Origin: Clarkia xantiana subsp. parviflora
Taxonomy: Eukaryota > Streptophyta > Magnoliopsida > Myrtales > Onagraceae
Direction: 5' to 3'
Length of the DNA stretch: 64,000 nucleotides
Assembly: GCA_036873135.1 (NCBI GenBank)
Contig: JAPTYO010000020.1
Coordinates: 3,030,081-3,094,080 of the forward strand
Made by a program: the position numbers and the translations under genes
Shown here: piece after piece, positions 12,216 to 21,346 of the stretch
Position numbering within the stretch: the stretch's first letter is position 1
Layout of the letters: each line of letters starts with the position of its first letter
The notes under the pieces: generated by a model
What the model was told of the DNA's origin: nothing
What the model saw: the letters and a program-made list of their open reading frames with translations, nothing else
Database searches by the model: none

Positions 12216-12350
12216 TGTTGAGAATTGAGTAATCTGGGGCCTGTAAGGCCAAGTCCAGTTCTCTGGCCCGTTGCTGTTGCTGTCCCGTGTTGGTATTTGA
12301 GTTGGTGGGTTTGGCCTAATATGCCTCGTGTTTGGCCCGGATGGTTGTTG
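12216..12350 (+). repeat. 3' LTR of copia element, truncated
   Basis: Starts tgttgagaattgag right after the purine tract gagggggag and tracks 7147-7281 for about 135 bp, then stops matching after ggatggttgttg. Confidence 0.8.
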
Positions 12351-12640
12351 ACCCGACTCCGGCCACCACCACCTCGACTTCGACCACCACCACCTCGGCT
12401 CAGGCTACCCGACTCCGGCGACCCGACTCCGGCCTTCACCTCAGCAAAAAAAACTCCGATCGGAGCCAAAAAAGCTCCGATCGGAGCCCAATCGGGGCCG
12501 GTGGCTCTGATTTGGGCCCAATCGGAGCCTTGGTGGTGGTCGCCGGAGTACGGTGGTGGTCGTCGGAGTACGGTTGGTGGTCGCCGGAGCTGGGTTGGTG
12601 GAGCCGTGGTGGCTTCAAGGGCATTTTGATATTTTCACTT
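12351..12640. repeat. GC-rich imperfect repeat, tcgccggag motif
   Basis: Contains repeated ccgactccgg, caccaccacctcg, ctccgatcggag (palindromic, twice) and ggtcgccggagtacgg units. The open frames crossing it are products of the repeat, not genes. The same ggtcgccggagt motif forms the minisatellite at 28405-28592. Confidence 0.6.
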
Positions 12641-13250
12641 CAAGCATGTGAGGGGCACACTTGATAGAATGGCATTTTTGGAAATTTATTTTATTTCCGG
12701 TCACATGCCAAGCATGTGACCAACTTCCGTTAGTTTTAACGGAAAAAACTAACGGAGACCGCTGTTATCAACAAAACTGAAATTTCAGACTTCCGTTATT
12801 AACTTTTTAAATTTCAGACCTCTACCGTTAGCATGGGTGATAGTTCAGAGCTTTCATAGGTTCTTAACTTTTTTTTAAAACAAAAATATTTATAATTATT
12901 ACTTAACTATTTACAAATTGATCCGGTATGAGTGAGAATTAGTGTAATGTTGCGTTGGTTATTGTTGGAAAATCAATTGAATGGTGTTTCTTTGATCAGC
13001 TTGGTTAGTCGGCCAATTGAATTAATCATTTTATTTATTTATTTTAACCCCGGCAAAGTTGGCTTTAAGAATTATTTCGATAATTTTGAATTAATATTAT
13101 ACATTTACCGGTGTGAATGAATTACTCTAGATGTAAAAAAAAAAAAAAAAAAAACTAGATTGTTAATTACACTAAAACATTGCATTAATGAAATGTTTAT
13201 ACTTTTTATTTGGAGCCTGGAGGTAGATATTTAGTTGCAAATTTGGACTC

Positions 13251-13327
<77 letters not shown>
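13251..13327. repeat. (ATA)n microsatellite
   Basis: About 25 uninterrupted ata/taa units over 77 bp. Confidence 0.95.
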
Positions 13328-13331
<4 letters not shown>

Positions 13332-14416
13332 TAAATCATAAGAAACAATAATAATTAAAAGAAAAAAACTAATAACAACAAACCGACACACCATGTCAGC
13401 ATCCGCTAGGGTAGACAGACGATGTAGGTGGAAATGGTGTCACCGGGAATGGGACGCGTGTCGGTGCCGACAGTCGTGGTCGCCGACGGAAAGACCGGAT
13501 ATAGCAGGTACAAGATCTAGCACGTGGCTGCATTCACCGGTTACCACCTCTCAATCTACCACTGGAGCTCGTCGGTGCAATTAAGTCATTTTTATTTATT
13601 TTACTTTAAATTTTCTTCTTTCATTGACATTTAAAATTTTAAACAATCTGTATAGCAAAGCTTTAAATTCTAAGGAAATTATTTTAATTCAAAAGCTAAG
13701 ATCGTGAACTTACAAAAACATCACATTATTAAACCAATCCGCTATTGCATTTTTGTTGTTGGCAATGTATGCAAGTGCGACAACATATTAGTCGTTAAAT
13801 TATTAAAATGAAATGGAGTATGAAACTATCATAATGAATCTTATATATACTGAAAATATTACTGATTTTTCAATTTATTATGTTTTTATAATTTATTTAT
13901 ATCCAAGTCCAACACGCTATATTTAATTATTTGATTGACTGATATCCCAATATAAAGACATTATTATATTATATATATAATATAATAACATCTGCAGGTG
14001 ATTTAGGTTTGCGATCCCAAGATAAAGGATATTTTGACCAGTAATGTCGTTTGAGATTATACATAAGCGCAAGTTGATATTAAATTAAGATGGATACAAA
14101 GTATTTGTTGATAAGCCATTGGATGATCATGATTCATGCATCATAAAGTATTTTATTTTTTCTAAACCGGATGAGATCTAAGCTTGAGTTTTTAAAGGAA
14201 GAACAGATAATTAAATACTAGAGAAAAATACACTTTTAATATCTCAATATTTTAACATTTTATTTATTCTTTTACTTTTAATTTTCTTAATTATTCGATT
14301 GTGATAAATTAATGACTCATAACTTGATTTACTTAATAGGAGAGATTATTGACTAGTAAGAGTCTAGACAAATCCAGCCCTTTAACCCACCTTCAGCTTC
14401 AGCGATAAAATCTCTG

Positions 14417-14421
14417 TCATA
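14417..14421 (+). repeat. Left target-site duplication, tcata
   Basis: Exactly matches tcata at 25322-25326, directly after the 3' LTR; 5 bp is the usual size for LTR retrotransposons. Confidence 0.95.
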
Positions 14422-15069
14422 TGATGGGCCCCGGCGGAGGCCGTTAGGCCCCTTAACGATTAACAAACGGCGCTTAGGCCCGTTGGGCTAGGAGCTGGGG
14501 TGCTGGAGGGCTAAGGGCTCCGACGGAAGGAGGCCCCGACATTGAATGGCCCCAAGTCAGCCTGACTCCGATAGATGAGGGCCCCGAAGATATCGGACCT
14601 GGACATAGTCGGTCCCGATATAAGAGTGGAGTCCACTCCCCGATTCCGAATCCTCAACGATGCAGCTTGGGGGTCTCCGATATTGATCAAGACTTGCCAG
14701 TAAGAGCACAATCCCGAGGATCTCGCCACGATTACAGTAGTGGTATAATGGGCGAGATTTGGGGGATGCGAATAACCGCGCAAGATACATGGCCAGATAC
14801 ACGGCGAAATATGTGGGATAATGGATCACGATCCAACCGCCTAATCAGGTAACTGGGATAGCCTTTCCTCTATAAAAGGAGGGAAGCTATTCCAGATTAG
14901 GGTTACGTTTTACACATACACACATATTGCTTGCCTGCTCGGTTGACTGCCGTACTTACGTTAAGCATCGGAGAGGGATTCTGGGCCGCTGCCCTCTATT
15001 CCCCTTCTGCAGGATTGCGAGGAGCTAAGGAATCCGTCACCGTAACCGGAGTTCCGCCGTGATCCAACA
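14422..15069 (+). repeat. 5' LTR (648 bp)
   Basis: Begins tgatgggccc and ends gatccaaca (TG...CA). Contains the TATA box at 14871-14879. Identical to 24674-25321. Confidence 0.95.
14871..14879 (+). promoter_or_regulatory. LTR TATA box (tataaaagg)
   Basis: A good TATA box inside the 5' LTR, about 200 bp before its end; the same box is at 25123-25131 in the 3' LTR. It probably drives the genomic RNA of the element. Confidence 0.7.
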
Positions 15070-15070
15070 T

Positions 15071-15088
15071 TGGCACCGTCTGTGGGAA
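15071..15088 (+). other. Primer binding site, tggcaccgtctgtggg
   Basis: Begins two bases after the 5' LTR. Close to the TGGCGCCGT-type sites of Tat/Athila gypsy elements; the tRNA partner is not certain. Confidence 0.7.
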
Positions 15089-15136
15089 CCGCAACAAAAA
15101 GCCAAAAGTAAGTTTGCCTTCCCTCTGTTTCATATC

Positions 15137-18100
15137 ATGGCTGGCAACAGACCACAACGTTCAGGCAAGCAGGTGCCGGCCGCTAGCAATCCCCCCGAAG
15201 ATGCCGCCCAGCATCAGGATCTGAGAGATGAGGGTGACAGCACTCGCCGGAACGAAGCACCTCCCCCGAATCCGGAACTGGCCAGGGTAGTGGCAGAGGC
15301 CATGCCCCTATTCATGGAGGCCATGGAGGCCCTCCTAGACCGAAGAGAAGCTGCTAGAAGGCAGGCTGACCTACCACCGCTCCCTCCGCGGCGAGACATT
15401 CCCAGAAGGCAGGGGGATGACAACTTGCCTCCACCTCCTCCATTAAGGGAGCAGCCCATTCCCCCCAATCCAGCACCGGCGGAGAATTTTGTGGTCGATG
15501 GACCAGGGCCAGTACAGCAAAGGACCATTCCCCTGAATGATCCCCTCACTGCCGACCAGGTGGTGAGAATTGTGGGTATCTGCATGGGAGACCAGAAGCC
15601 CATGATGTCGGAGCTGGGGAGTCAGGAAACCCATCCCTTCGTGCCCAGGCTAATTCATACCCTGGCCCCTCCAGGCTTGGGTATCCCGAAGATAGATGAG
15701 TACGACGGGGACGCAGACCCGGTCCGCCACGTACAGAAGCACCTGACAGCATGCGTGGGCAGGACCCCAGATGAGGATGTTATCTGTGCCCTGTTCCCGA
15801 GCACCCTCGGGGAGAAGGCGATGACTTGGTTCTACAGTCTGCCCACTGGATGTATCACCTGCTGGAAGGATATGCATCAGCGATTCATCGCCCAGTATCA
15901 AGGACGTCGACGACTTCTAAAAAGTGTTCGGACCCTGCATGAGGTGGTCCAGAGGCCTGACGAGTCGTTGGCCCAATATTACCAGCGTTATACAGCTGGC
16001 ACGACTGAGCTGGATGAGGAAATATCGGAGGGCGAGGCCATCCGTACCTTCCTGAAGAACCTTAAACCCCCTTACGGTTCCGACTTACTGCACAGCATCG
16101 CGGCCAAAAATGTCTGGAACATGGAGGCGCTCCAGGCAAGGGTGAAACAGCAAATCGACGTCCAGGAGTCGAAGATTGCCGCCGGAGAACTGGCTCCTCC
16201 CAAGGGGCACGAAGGAAAACACTTGTTCAAACCATTGGACAACCGGCACAGGAAGGATAACCCCGAGGGTAGTCGGAGTCGAGGACGTTCTGATCGGAGG
16301 GAGGATAAGCGTCCGAACAGGAGGGATAGTCAGAAGGAAGAGTTCACCCCTCTCAACAGGCCTTTGAAAGAGGTCTTAGCGGTGATGGAGAAGCAAGGCC
16401 TCGCTCGTTTCCCCAAGAAGAAGGAAGGAGAAAAATTGGGCTCCCGCACCGACCGTTACTGCCGATTCCATCGGGCCTCCGGTCACGACACTGACCAATG
16501 TCGAGAACTGAAGAAGGAAATAGAGAAGCTTATCCAGAGGGGTAAGTTGAAGGAGTTCGTGGGGGACTCACGCTGCAAGCCCCGTTCACGATCTCGGTCA
16601 AGGTCCAAATCTCGATCGAGGTCCCCCAGGAAGAGGAGGTCCGACGCAGAGCCTTCGGAGGGCCCATCCGGGTCCCGACAGAAGAGGATTATTAATGTGA
16701 TCCATGGAGGGTTCGCTGCAGGAGGAGACACATCATCCTCTCGGGAGCGTTATGCCAACCAAGTGCCAGTCGCAGTGGTTTTGGGAAAAAGATCGCTGTC
16801 GTGGACTCCGAAGGAAGAGATGGAGATCACCTTTTCGGCGAAGGATCTGGAGGGAGTGGAGGCCCCCCACGAGGATGCCCTAGTGGTAACACTGGATGTA
16901 GGAGGATTCGAAGTGAAAATGATCCTCATTGATGGAGGGAGCTCCTCCGACATCCTCTTCTCCGACGCCCTGGAGCAGATGGGGAAGAAGAAGAAAGATT
17001 TGCGGGAGGTTAACTTCCCGATGGTAGGATTTTGTGGCACAACCTCTTATCCGTTAGGGGTTATCACACTGCCCGTGTGGTTCGGCAGTGGCTGGAAAAT
17101 GGAGAAGCGAGATGTGGAGTTCGTGGTGGTCGAATCCACAGGAACGTACAATGCAATCATTGGAAGAACCACCATCAACCCTCTGATGGCGGTAGCCTCG
17201 ACCGTCCACCAAAAACTGAAGTTCCCGACCGAGAATGGGGTAGGCGAGGTGAAAGGCGACCAGGTGGCGTCGAGACGGTGCTATGTCAACGCCACCAGGA
17301 GATCAAGGAAGGAGGCTATGTCAGTGCTCCAGACAGACACTGACCCTCGAGAGGAGTTTGGGCGTCCCGCCCCCATGGAGGACCTAAAGGAAGTCGAGAT
17401 AGATGGACCCGAGAGGAAGGTGAAAATCGGATCTGCCTTATCCGACGAAAGGGCCCAGGAGTTGATTGCGCTCTTGCAAGAATTTAAGGAGCTGTTTGCC
17501 TGGTCTCCGAGTGATATGCCAGGAATCAGCCGGGACGTGATCGAGCACGAACTGAATATCGACCCTGTGATCAAGCCGATCGCGCAGAAGAGACGTCCGA
17601 TGGGGGCAGACAAGAGGATTGCAATCCAGCAGGAGGTTGGCAGGTTGCTCGACGCTGGATTCATTAGGGAGATCCGATTCCAGACGTGGGTAGCCAACCC
17701 AGTGCTGGTAAGGAAGAGCAACGGGAAATGGCGGATGTGTGTCGACTTCCGCGACCTGAACAAGGCCTGTCCGAAGGACTGTTATCCCCTCCCACGGATC
17801 GATCAGCTAGTGGATGCTACATCGGGGCATGAGCTGCTGAGCTTTATGGATGCTTATTCTGGTTATAACCAGATAAAAATGGCGAAGAAGGATGCCCAAC
17901 ACACCGCCTTCTACGCTGACAGCGAAGTCTTCCAGTACGATGTCATGCCTTTCGGCCTGGTAAATGCGGGGGCGACCTATCAGAGAATGGTGAACAAGCT
18001 GTTCGGGGATATGATCGGAGATACCATGGAAGCTTATGTAGATGACATGTTGGTGAAATCCCGACGAGCATCGGACCATGTCGGTAATTTGGCTATGGCC

Positions 18101-20695
18101 TTCGAAAGGATGAAGCTCCACCAGGTCCGCCTGAATCCAGCCAAATGCGCTTTCGGAGTCCATTCTGGGAAGTTCTTAGGCTTCATGGTGAGCCAGAGGG
18201 GAATCGAGGTAAATCCCGAGAAACTGAGGGCGATAGAAGAGATGCAGTCCCCGACCAACCATAGGGAAGTGCAGGTGTTGAACGGTCGATTGGCTTCCAT
18301 AAATCGCTTCTTATCCAAGGCCAGTGACCGATCGATGCCATTTTTCAAGGTGTTAAGGGCCAACCGACAGTTCGAATGGACTACTGAATGTGAGAAGGCG
18401 TTCCAAACGCTCAAACAACATCTCCGCGACCTCCCGCCACTTGCGAAGCCAGCTCCAGGCGAGCCGCTCTATCTTTATTTGGCAATTTCTACATTTGCAA
18501 TAAGCTCTGTTCTAGTTAAAGCTGTCAAGGGCAATCAGATTCCTGTCTATTATGTAAGCAAGGCGTTTGCCAAGAGTGAAATGAATTATCCTCCGATTGA
18601 GAAGTATCTCTTTGCGCTGATTATTACTGCTCGAAAGTTGCGGCCCTACTTCCATGCGCATGAAATCACAGTATTGACTGATCAGCCACTGAAACACTTT
18701 TTGAACCGGCCCGACGCGTCGGGGAGACTAGTAAAGTGGGCCGTAGAACTTAGCGAGTTTCGAATTCATTTCGCTCCAAGAACAGCTATCAAAGGGCAGG
18801 CATTGGCCGACTTTATAGTTGAATCTACTATTCCCGATCCTGAAGCAACGGAAACAGTAGAGGGGGCAACCACCGGGAAGACTGACGAGGTCCCGATGGA
18901 AAGACAGTTGGAACAGCCAAATAAGAAGAACACTTGGGAGTTGTACACAGATGGCTCCTCAAGCTCAGACGGATCGGGTGCAGGGTTCGTATTGATCCCA
19001 CCAGGTGGAGCGGAGCCACTTCGATATGCATTGGCCCTGACATTTAAAGCCACCAATAACGAGGCAGAGTATGAAGCTCTTATAACGGGGTTGAAGATCG
19101 CTAGGGGCACTGGAATCGAACATTTGAGGGTGAAGTGTGATGCAAGCCTGATTGTAAACCAGATTCGGGGACAGTATGGAGCAAAGAATCCAATCATGAA
19201 GAAATATCTTCAGGAGGCTCAAACATTAAAGGAGAGCTTCAAAAGCTTCGATATAGAGGCAATCCCAAGAGAAAAGAATGTGGAGGCCGATGCCTTGAGC
19301 AAATTTGCCTTGGGGGCACCTTTGGAGGAGACTCGGAGGGTACACTTCTTGGAGAGGGTGATTCTGTCGACGACCGATCCATCGGAAGTATGCACTATCG
19401 GGACAGGGTCAGAGGAGGAGCCCACGTGGATGACCCCGATAATTGTGTACCTAACTACGGGGGCACTGCCTGAAGACAAAGTGGCAGCAGAACGACTGCG
19501 ACGAATGTCAATTAACTACGCGATGGTGGATAACCAGTTGTACAAGAAGGGTTTACTCTCGACACCTTTCCTGAAATGCGTAGCAGAACCTGACACGACC
19601 CGAATTCTGAGAGAACTGCATGAAGGAGTCGCAGCCTGTCACGAAGGCGCCCGATCCATCCTGAGAAAGGCGTTGAACTTGGGATACTATTGGCCCACGA
19701 TGAATAAGGAGGCAACGGCGCTTGTTCGATCCTGTGACGCGTGTCAGAGATACGCCTCGAATATCACAGCCCCCGCTGCTGATTTGACGCCCATTGGGAG
19801 TGCTTGGCCCTTCGCACAGTGGGGCATTGACCTGGTGGGACCCCTTCCGAAAGCAAAGAGCCAGTGCACACATCTGCTGGTTGCGATTGATTACTTCTCG
19901 AAGTGGATCGAGGCTAAGCCCTTAGCCAAGACAACAGCGGGACATATCATTAAGTTCCTCCAGACCCGAATTTTGTCAAGATATGGGGTGCCGAAGGTGA
20001 TCATCAGTGACAACGGTCCTCCGTTTAATGGGGCCCAGTTGGAGAGGTTCCTAGACGAGTTCAATATCGAGCATCGGACAGCATCCGTTCGTCACGCCCA
20101 GACCAATGGCCAGGTGGAGGCTGCCAACAAAATCGTGATGGAGGGCTTGAAGAAAAGGGTCTACGCTTTGGACGGAAAATGGCTAGACGAGCTGGAGAAC
20201 GTGTTGTGGGCGGTCCGAACGACACCCAAGCGGTCAACAGGTGAAACCCCGTTTGCACTTGTTTATGGGACGGAGGCGGTCGCTCCTGTGGAAATCGCTG
20301 TGGCGTCCCATCGAACCAGAAGCTATGAGCCCTCGACGAGTCCAGGAAAAGCCAAGATAGGACCTTTGACGAATGACGAAACCAGGCGCCTGGAGTTATC
20401 CTTGTTAGAGGAAAAACGGCTAGAGGCCGACATAACGCAAGCTCGGATGCGTCTGGCGACGGCCAGGTACTATAACCGGAAGGTCAAGTCGCGACAGTTC
20501 TATGCGGGGGAGCTGGTCCTACGTCGGAATGAGTTCGCTCTCCAGGATCGGATCAACAAGCTGTCTCCGAAATGGGAAGGGCCTTACAAGATCGTAGGCA
20601 TGCCGGCCTCAAATGCTTACAAGCTAGAAGACCTCGACGGTAAAGTATTACGAAACACCTTTAGTGGTGAACATCTGAAGAAATGTCATGTTTGA
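15137..20695 (+). CDS. Gag-pol polyprotein, Tat-lineage gypsy
   Basis: One unbroken frame of 1852 aa from the first ATG after the primer site. Approximate residues: gag core 225-330 (FYSLPTG, RFIAQYQGRRRL); a CxxHxxxGHxTxxC knuckle-like motif at 441-456 (CRFHRASGHDTDQC) in place of a classic CCHC; an Arg-Ser run at 483-501; protease at 596-608 (LIDGGSSSDILF); RT with CVDFRDLNKACPKD and the catalytic YVDD at about 965; RNase H at 1110-1231; a second RNase H at 1267-1390 (LYTDGSSSS, ATNNEAEYEAL); integrase with the zinc region near 1500-1540 (HEGA...CDACQ) and catalytic WGIDLVGP, SDNGPPF and NGQVEAANK (about 1562, 1622, 1656). The frame stays open 78 bases upstream of the ATG, but that part overlaps the primer site and LTR end. 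Gag and pol share one frame, so a protease-processed polyprotein is expected. Confidence 0.95.
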   Translation: MAGNRPQRSGKQVPAASNPPEDAAQHQDLRDEGDSTRRNEAPPPNPELARVVAEAMPLFMEAMEALLDRREAARRQADLPPLPPRRDIPRRQGDDNLPPPPPLREQPIPPNPAPAENFVVDGPGPVQQRTIPLNDPLTADQVVRIVGICMGDQKPMMSELGSQETHPFVPRLIHTLAPPGLGIPKIDEYDGDADPVRHVQKHLTACVGRTPDEDVICALFPSTLGEKAMTWFYSLPTGCITCWKDMHQRFIAQYQGRRRLLKSVRTLHEVVQRPDESLAQYYQRYTAGTTELDEEISEGEAIRTFLKNLKPPYGSDLLHSIAAKNVWNMEALQARVKQQIDVQESKIAAGELAPPKGHEGKHLFKPLDNRHRKDNPEGSRSRGRSDRREDKRPNRRDSQKEEFTPLNRPLKEVLAVMEKQGLARFPKKKEGEKLGSRTDRYCRFHRASGHDTDQCRELKKEIEKLIQRGKLKEFVGDSRCKPRSRSRSRSKSRSRSPRKRRSDAEPSEGPSGSRQKRIINVIHGGFAAGGDTSSSRERYANQVPVAVVLGKRSLSWTPKEEMEITFSAKDLEGVEAPHEDALVVTLDVGGFEVKMILIDGGSSSDILFSDALEQMGKKKKDLREVNFPMVGFCGTTSYPLGVITLPVWFGSGWKMEKRDVEFVVVESTGTYNAIIGRTTINPLMAVASTVHQKLKFPTENGVGEVKGDQVASRRCYVNATRRSRKEAMSVLQTDTDPREEFGRPAPMEDLKEVEIDGPERKVKIGSALSDERAQELIALLQEFKELFAWSPSDMPGISRDVIEHELNIDPVIKPIAQKRRPMGADKRIAIQQEVGRLLDAGFIREIRFQTWVANPVLVRKSNGKWRMCVDFRDLNKACPKDCYPLPRIDQLVDATSGHELLSFMDAYSGYNQIKMAKKDAQHTAFYADSEVFQYDVMPFGLVNAGATYQRMVNKLFGDMIGDTMEAYVDDMLVKSRRASDHVGNLAMAFERMKLHQVRLNPAKCAFGVHSGKFLGFMVSQRGIEVNPEKLRAIEEMQSPTNHREVQVLNGRLASINRFLSKASDRSMPFFKVLRANRQFEWTTECEKAFQTLKQHLRDLPPLAKPAPGEPLYLYLAISTFAISSVLVKAVKGNQIPVYYVSKAFAKSEMNYPPIEKYLFALIITARKLRPYFHAHEITVLTDQPLKHFLNRPDASGRLVKWAVELSEFRIHFAPRTAIKGQALADFIVESTIPDPEATETVEGATTGKTDEVPMERQLEQPNKKNTWELYTDGSSSSDGSGAGFVLIPPGGAEPLRYALALTFKATNNEAEYEALITGLKIARGTGIEHLRVKCDASLIVNQIRGQYGAKNPIMKKYLQEAQTLKESFKSFDIEAIPREKNVEADALSKFALGAPLEETRRVHFLERVILSTTDPSEVCTIGTGSEEEPTWMTPIIVYLTTGALPEDKVAAERLRRMSINYAMVDNQLYKKGLLSTPFLKCVAEPDTTRILRELHEGVAACHEGARSILRKALNLGYYWPTMNKEATALVRSCDACQRYASNITAPAADLTPIGSAWPFAQWGIDLVGPLPKAKSQCTHLLVAIDYFSKWIEAKPLAKTTAGHIIKFLQTRILSRYGVPKVIISDNGPPFNGAQLERFLDEFNIEHRTASVRHAQTNGQVEAANKIVMEGLKKRVYALDGKWLDELENVLWAVRTTPKRSTGETPFALVYGTEAVAPVEIAVASHRTRSYEPSTSPGKAKIGPLTNDETRRLELSLLEEKRLEADITQARMRLATARYYNRKVKSRQFYAGELVLRRNEFALQDRINKLSPKWEGPYKIVGMPASNAYKLEDLDGKVLRNTFSGEHLKKCHV

Positions 20696-20812
20696 CAAAT
20701 AAGTCGTCCGTAGAGGCGCAACGATGTAATCAAGTCGCCCTGAGTGGTGCATGCCATGTTAAAGACATCAATCAATAAAGAGGTTACTTTCGATCAAAGT
20801 GTTCCTAAGTTA
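20696..20812 (+). other. Spacer between pol and tandem array
   Basis: Non-coding; includes aataaag near 20773, which could act as a polyadenylation signal. Confidence 0.4.
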
Positions 20813-21220
20813 TCCTTAAGTTATTAAGGTTCGATTAAAAAGCGTCATTGGACGTCCGAAAAATCCTTAAGTTATTAAGGTTCGATTAAAAAGCGTCATT
20901 GGACGTCCGAAAAATCCTTAAGTTATTAAGGTTCGATTAAAAAGCGTCATTGGACGTCCGAAAAATCCTTAAGTTATTAAGGTTCGATTAAAAAGCGTCA
21001 TTGGACGTCCGAAAAATCCTTAAGTTATTAAGGTTCGATTAAAAAGCGTCATTGGACGTCCGAAAAATCCTTAAATTATTAAGGTTCGATTAAAAAAGCG
21101 TCATTGGACGTCCGAAAAGTCCTTAAGTTTTTAAAGTTCGATTAAAAAGCGTCATTGGACGTCCGAAAAGTCCTTAAGTTTTTAAGGTTCGATTTTAAAG
21201 CGTCGTAGGACGACGGAAAG
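20813..21220 (+). repeat. 51-bp tandem array, about 8 copies
   Basis: Units start at 20813, 20864, 20915, 20966, 21017, 21068, 21120 and 21171 with tccttaagttattaagg, then a gattaaaaagcg segment and ggacgtccgaaa. The first five are essentially identical; the last three carry substitutions and a 1-bp insertion. Each unit contains palindromic ccttaa...ttaagg and ggacgtcc. Tandem repeats after pol are known in Tat elements. Confidence 0.95.
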
Positions 21221-21346
21221 CCTTAGGGACCGATAGAAGAGTTACGAAGAGCATGACCGAAAAAGAAAACATTCATAAAAGGCTCGAAGGCCCAAAAGGT
21301 TCGGTACAAAAAGGATAATAAGGAAGAAGTACAAGGACTTAAGATT

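Larger units (their letters stand above)
7147..12350 (+). mobile_element. Degenerate Ty1/copia retrotransposon
   Basis: The order gag, protease, integrase, RT, RNase H defines the copia superfamily. Related LTR segments lie at 7147-7281 and 12216-12350, both starting tgttgagaattg, and a purine-rich tract (gagggggag) precedes the second. At least five in-frame stops (about 8843, 9409, 10514, 10940, 11434, 11641) plus frameshifts make it inactive. The 3' LTR ends abruptly at about 12350, where unrelated GC-rich DNA begins. Confidence 0.9.
12641..14421. other. Intergenic stretch, no supported gene
   Basis: AT-rich, with inverted cttccgttagttttaacggaa-like motifs near 12725-12760, a poly-A run near 13135-13154 and the trinucleotide array at 13251-13327. 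A short GC-richer frame at 13393-13584 resembles nothing recognisable. The last five bases, tcata (14417-14421), are the left target duplication of the gypsy element. Confidence 0.5.

Noticed and set aside
12225..12664. Pro/Arg/Gly-rich open frames
   Set aside because: They follow the GC-rich repeat and the LTR fragment, in several frames at once.
13206..13394. Poly-Tyr open frame
   Set aside because: Translation of the (ATA)n microsatellite.
13393..13584. 63-codon Arg/Trp-rich frame in a GC-richer patch
   Set aside because: No homology recognised, no promoter or intron signal; chance frame likely.
14511..14829. Open frames inside both LTRs
   Set aside because: Duplicated non-coding LTR sequence; the same frames recur at 24763-25081.
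15214..19873. Many minus-strand frames opposite gag-pol
   Set aside because: Shadow frames caused by the codon bias of the long sense frame; unlike 21347-24113 they have no splice or family support.
20813..21220. Regular repeats resembling a CRISPR array
   Set aside because: The units are contiguous without unique spacers, inside a plant retrotransposon; it is a simple tandem array.
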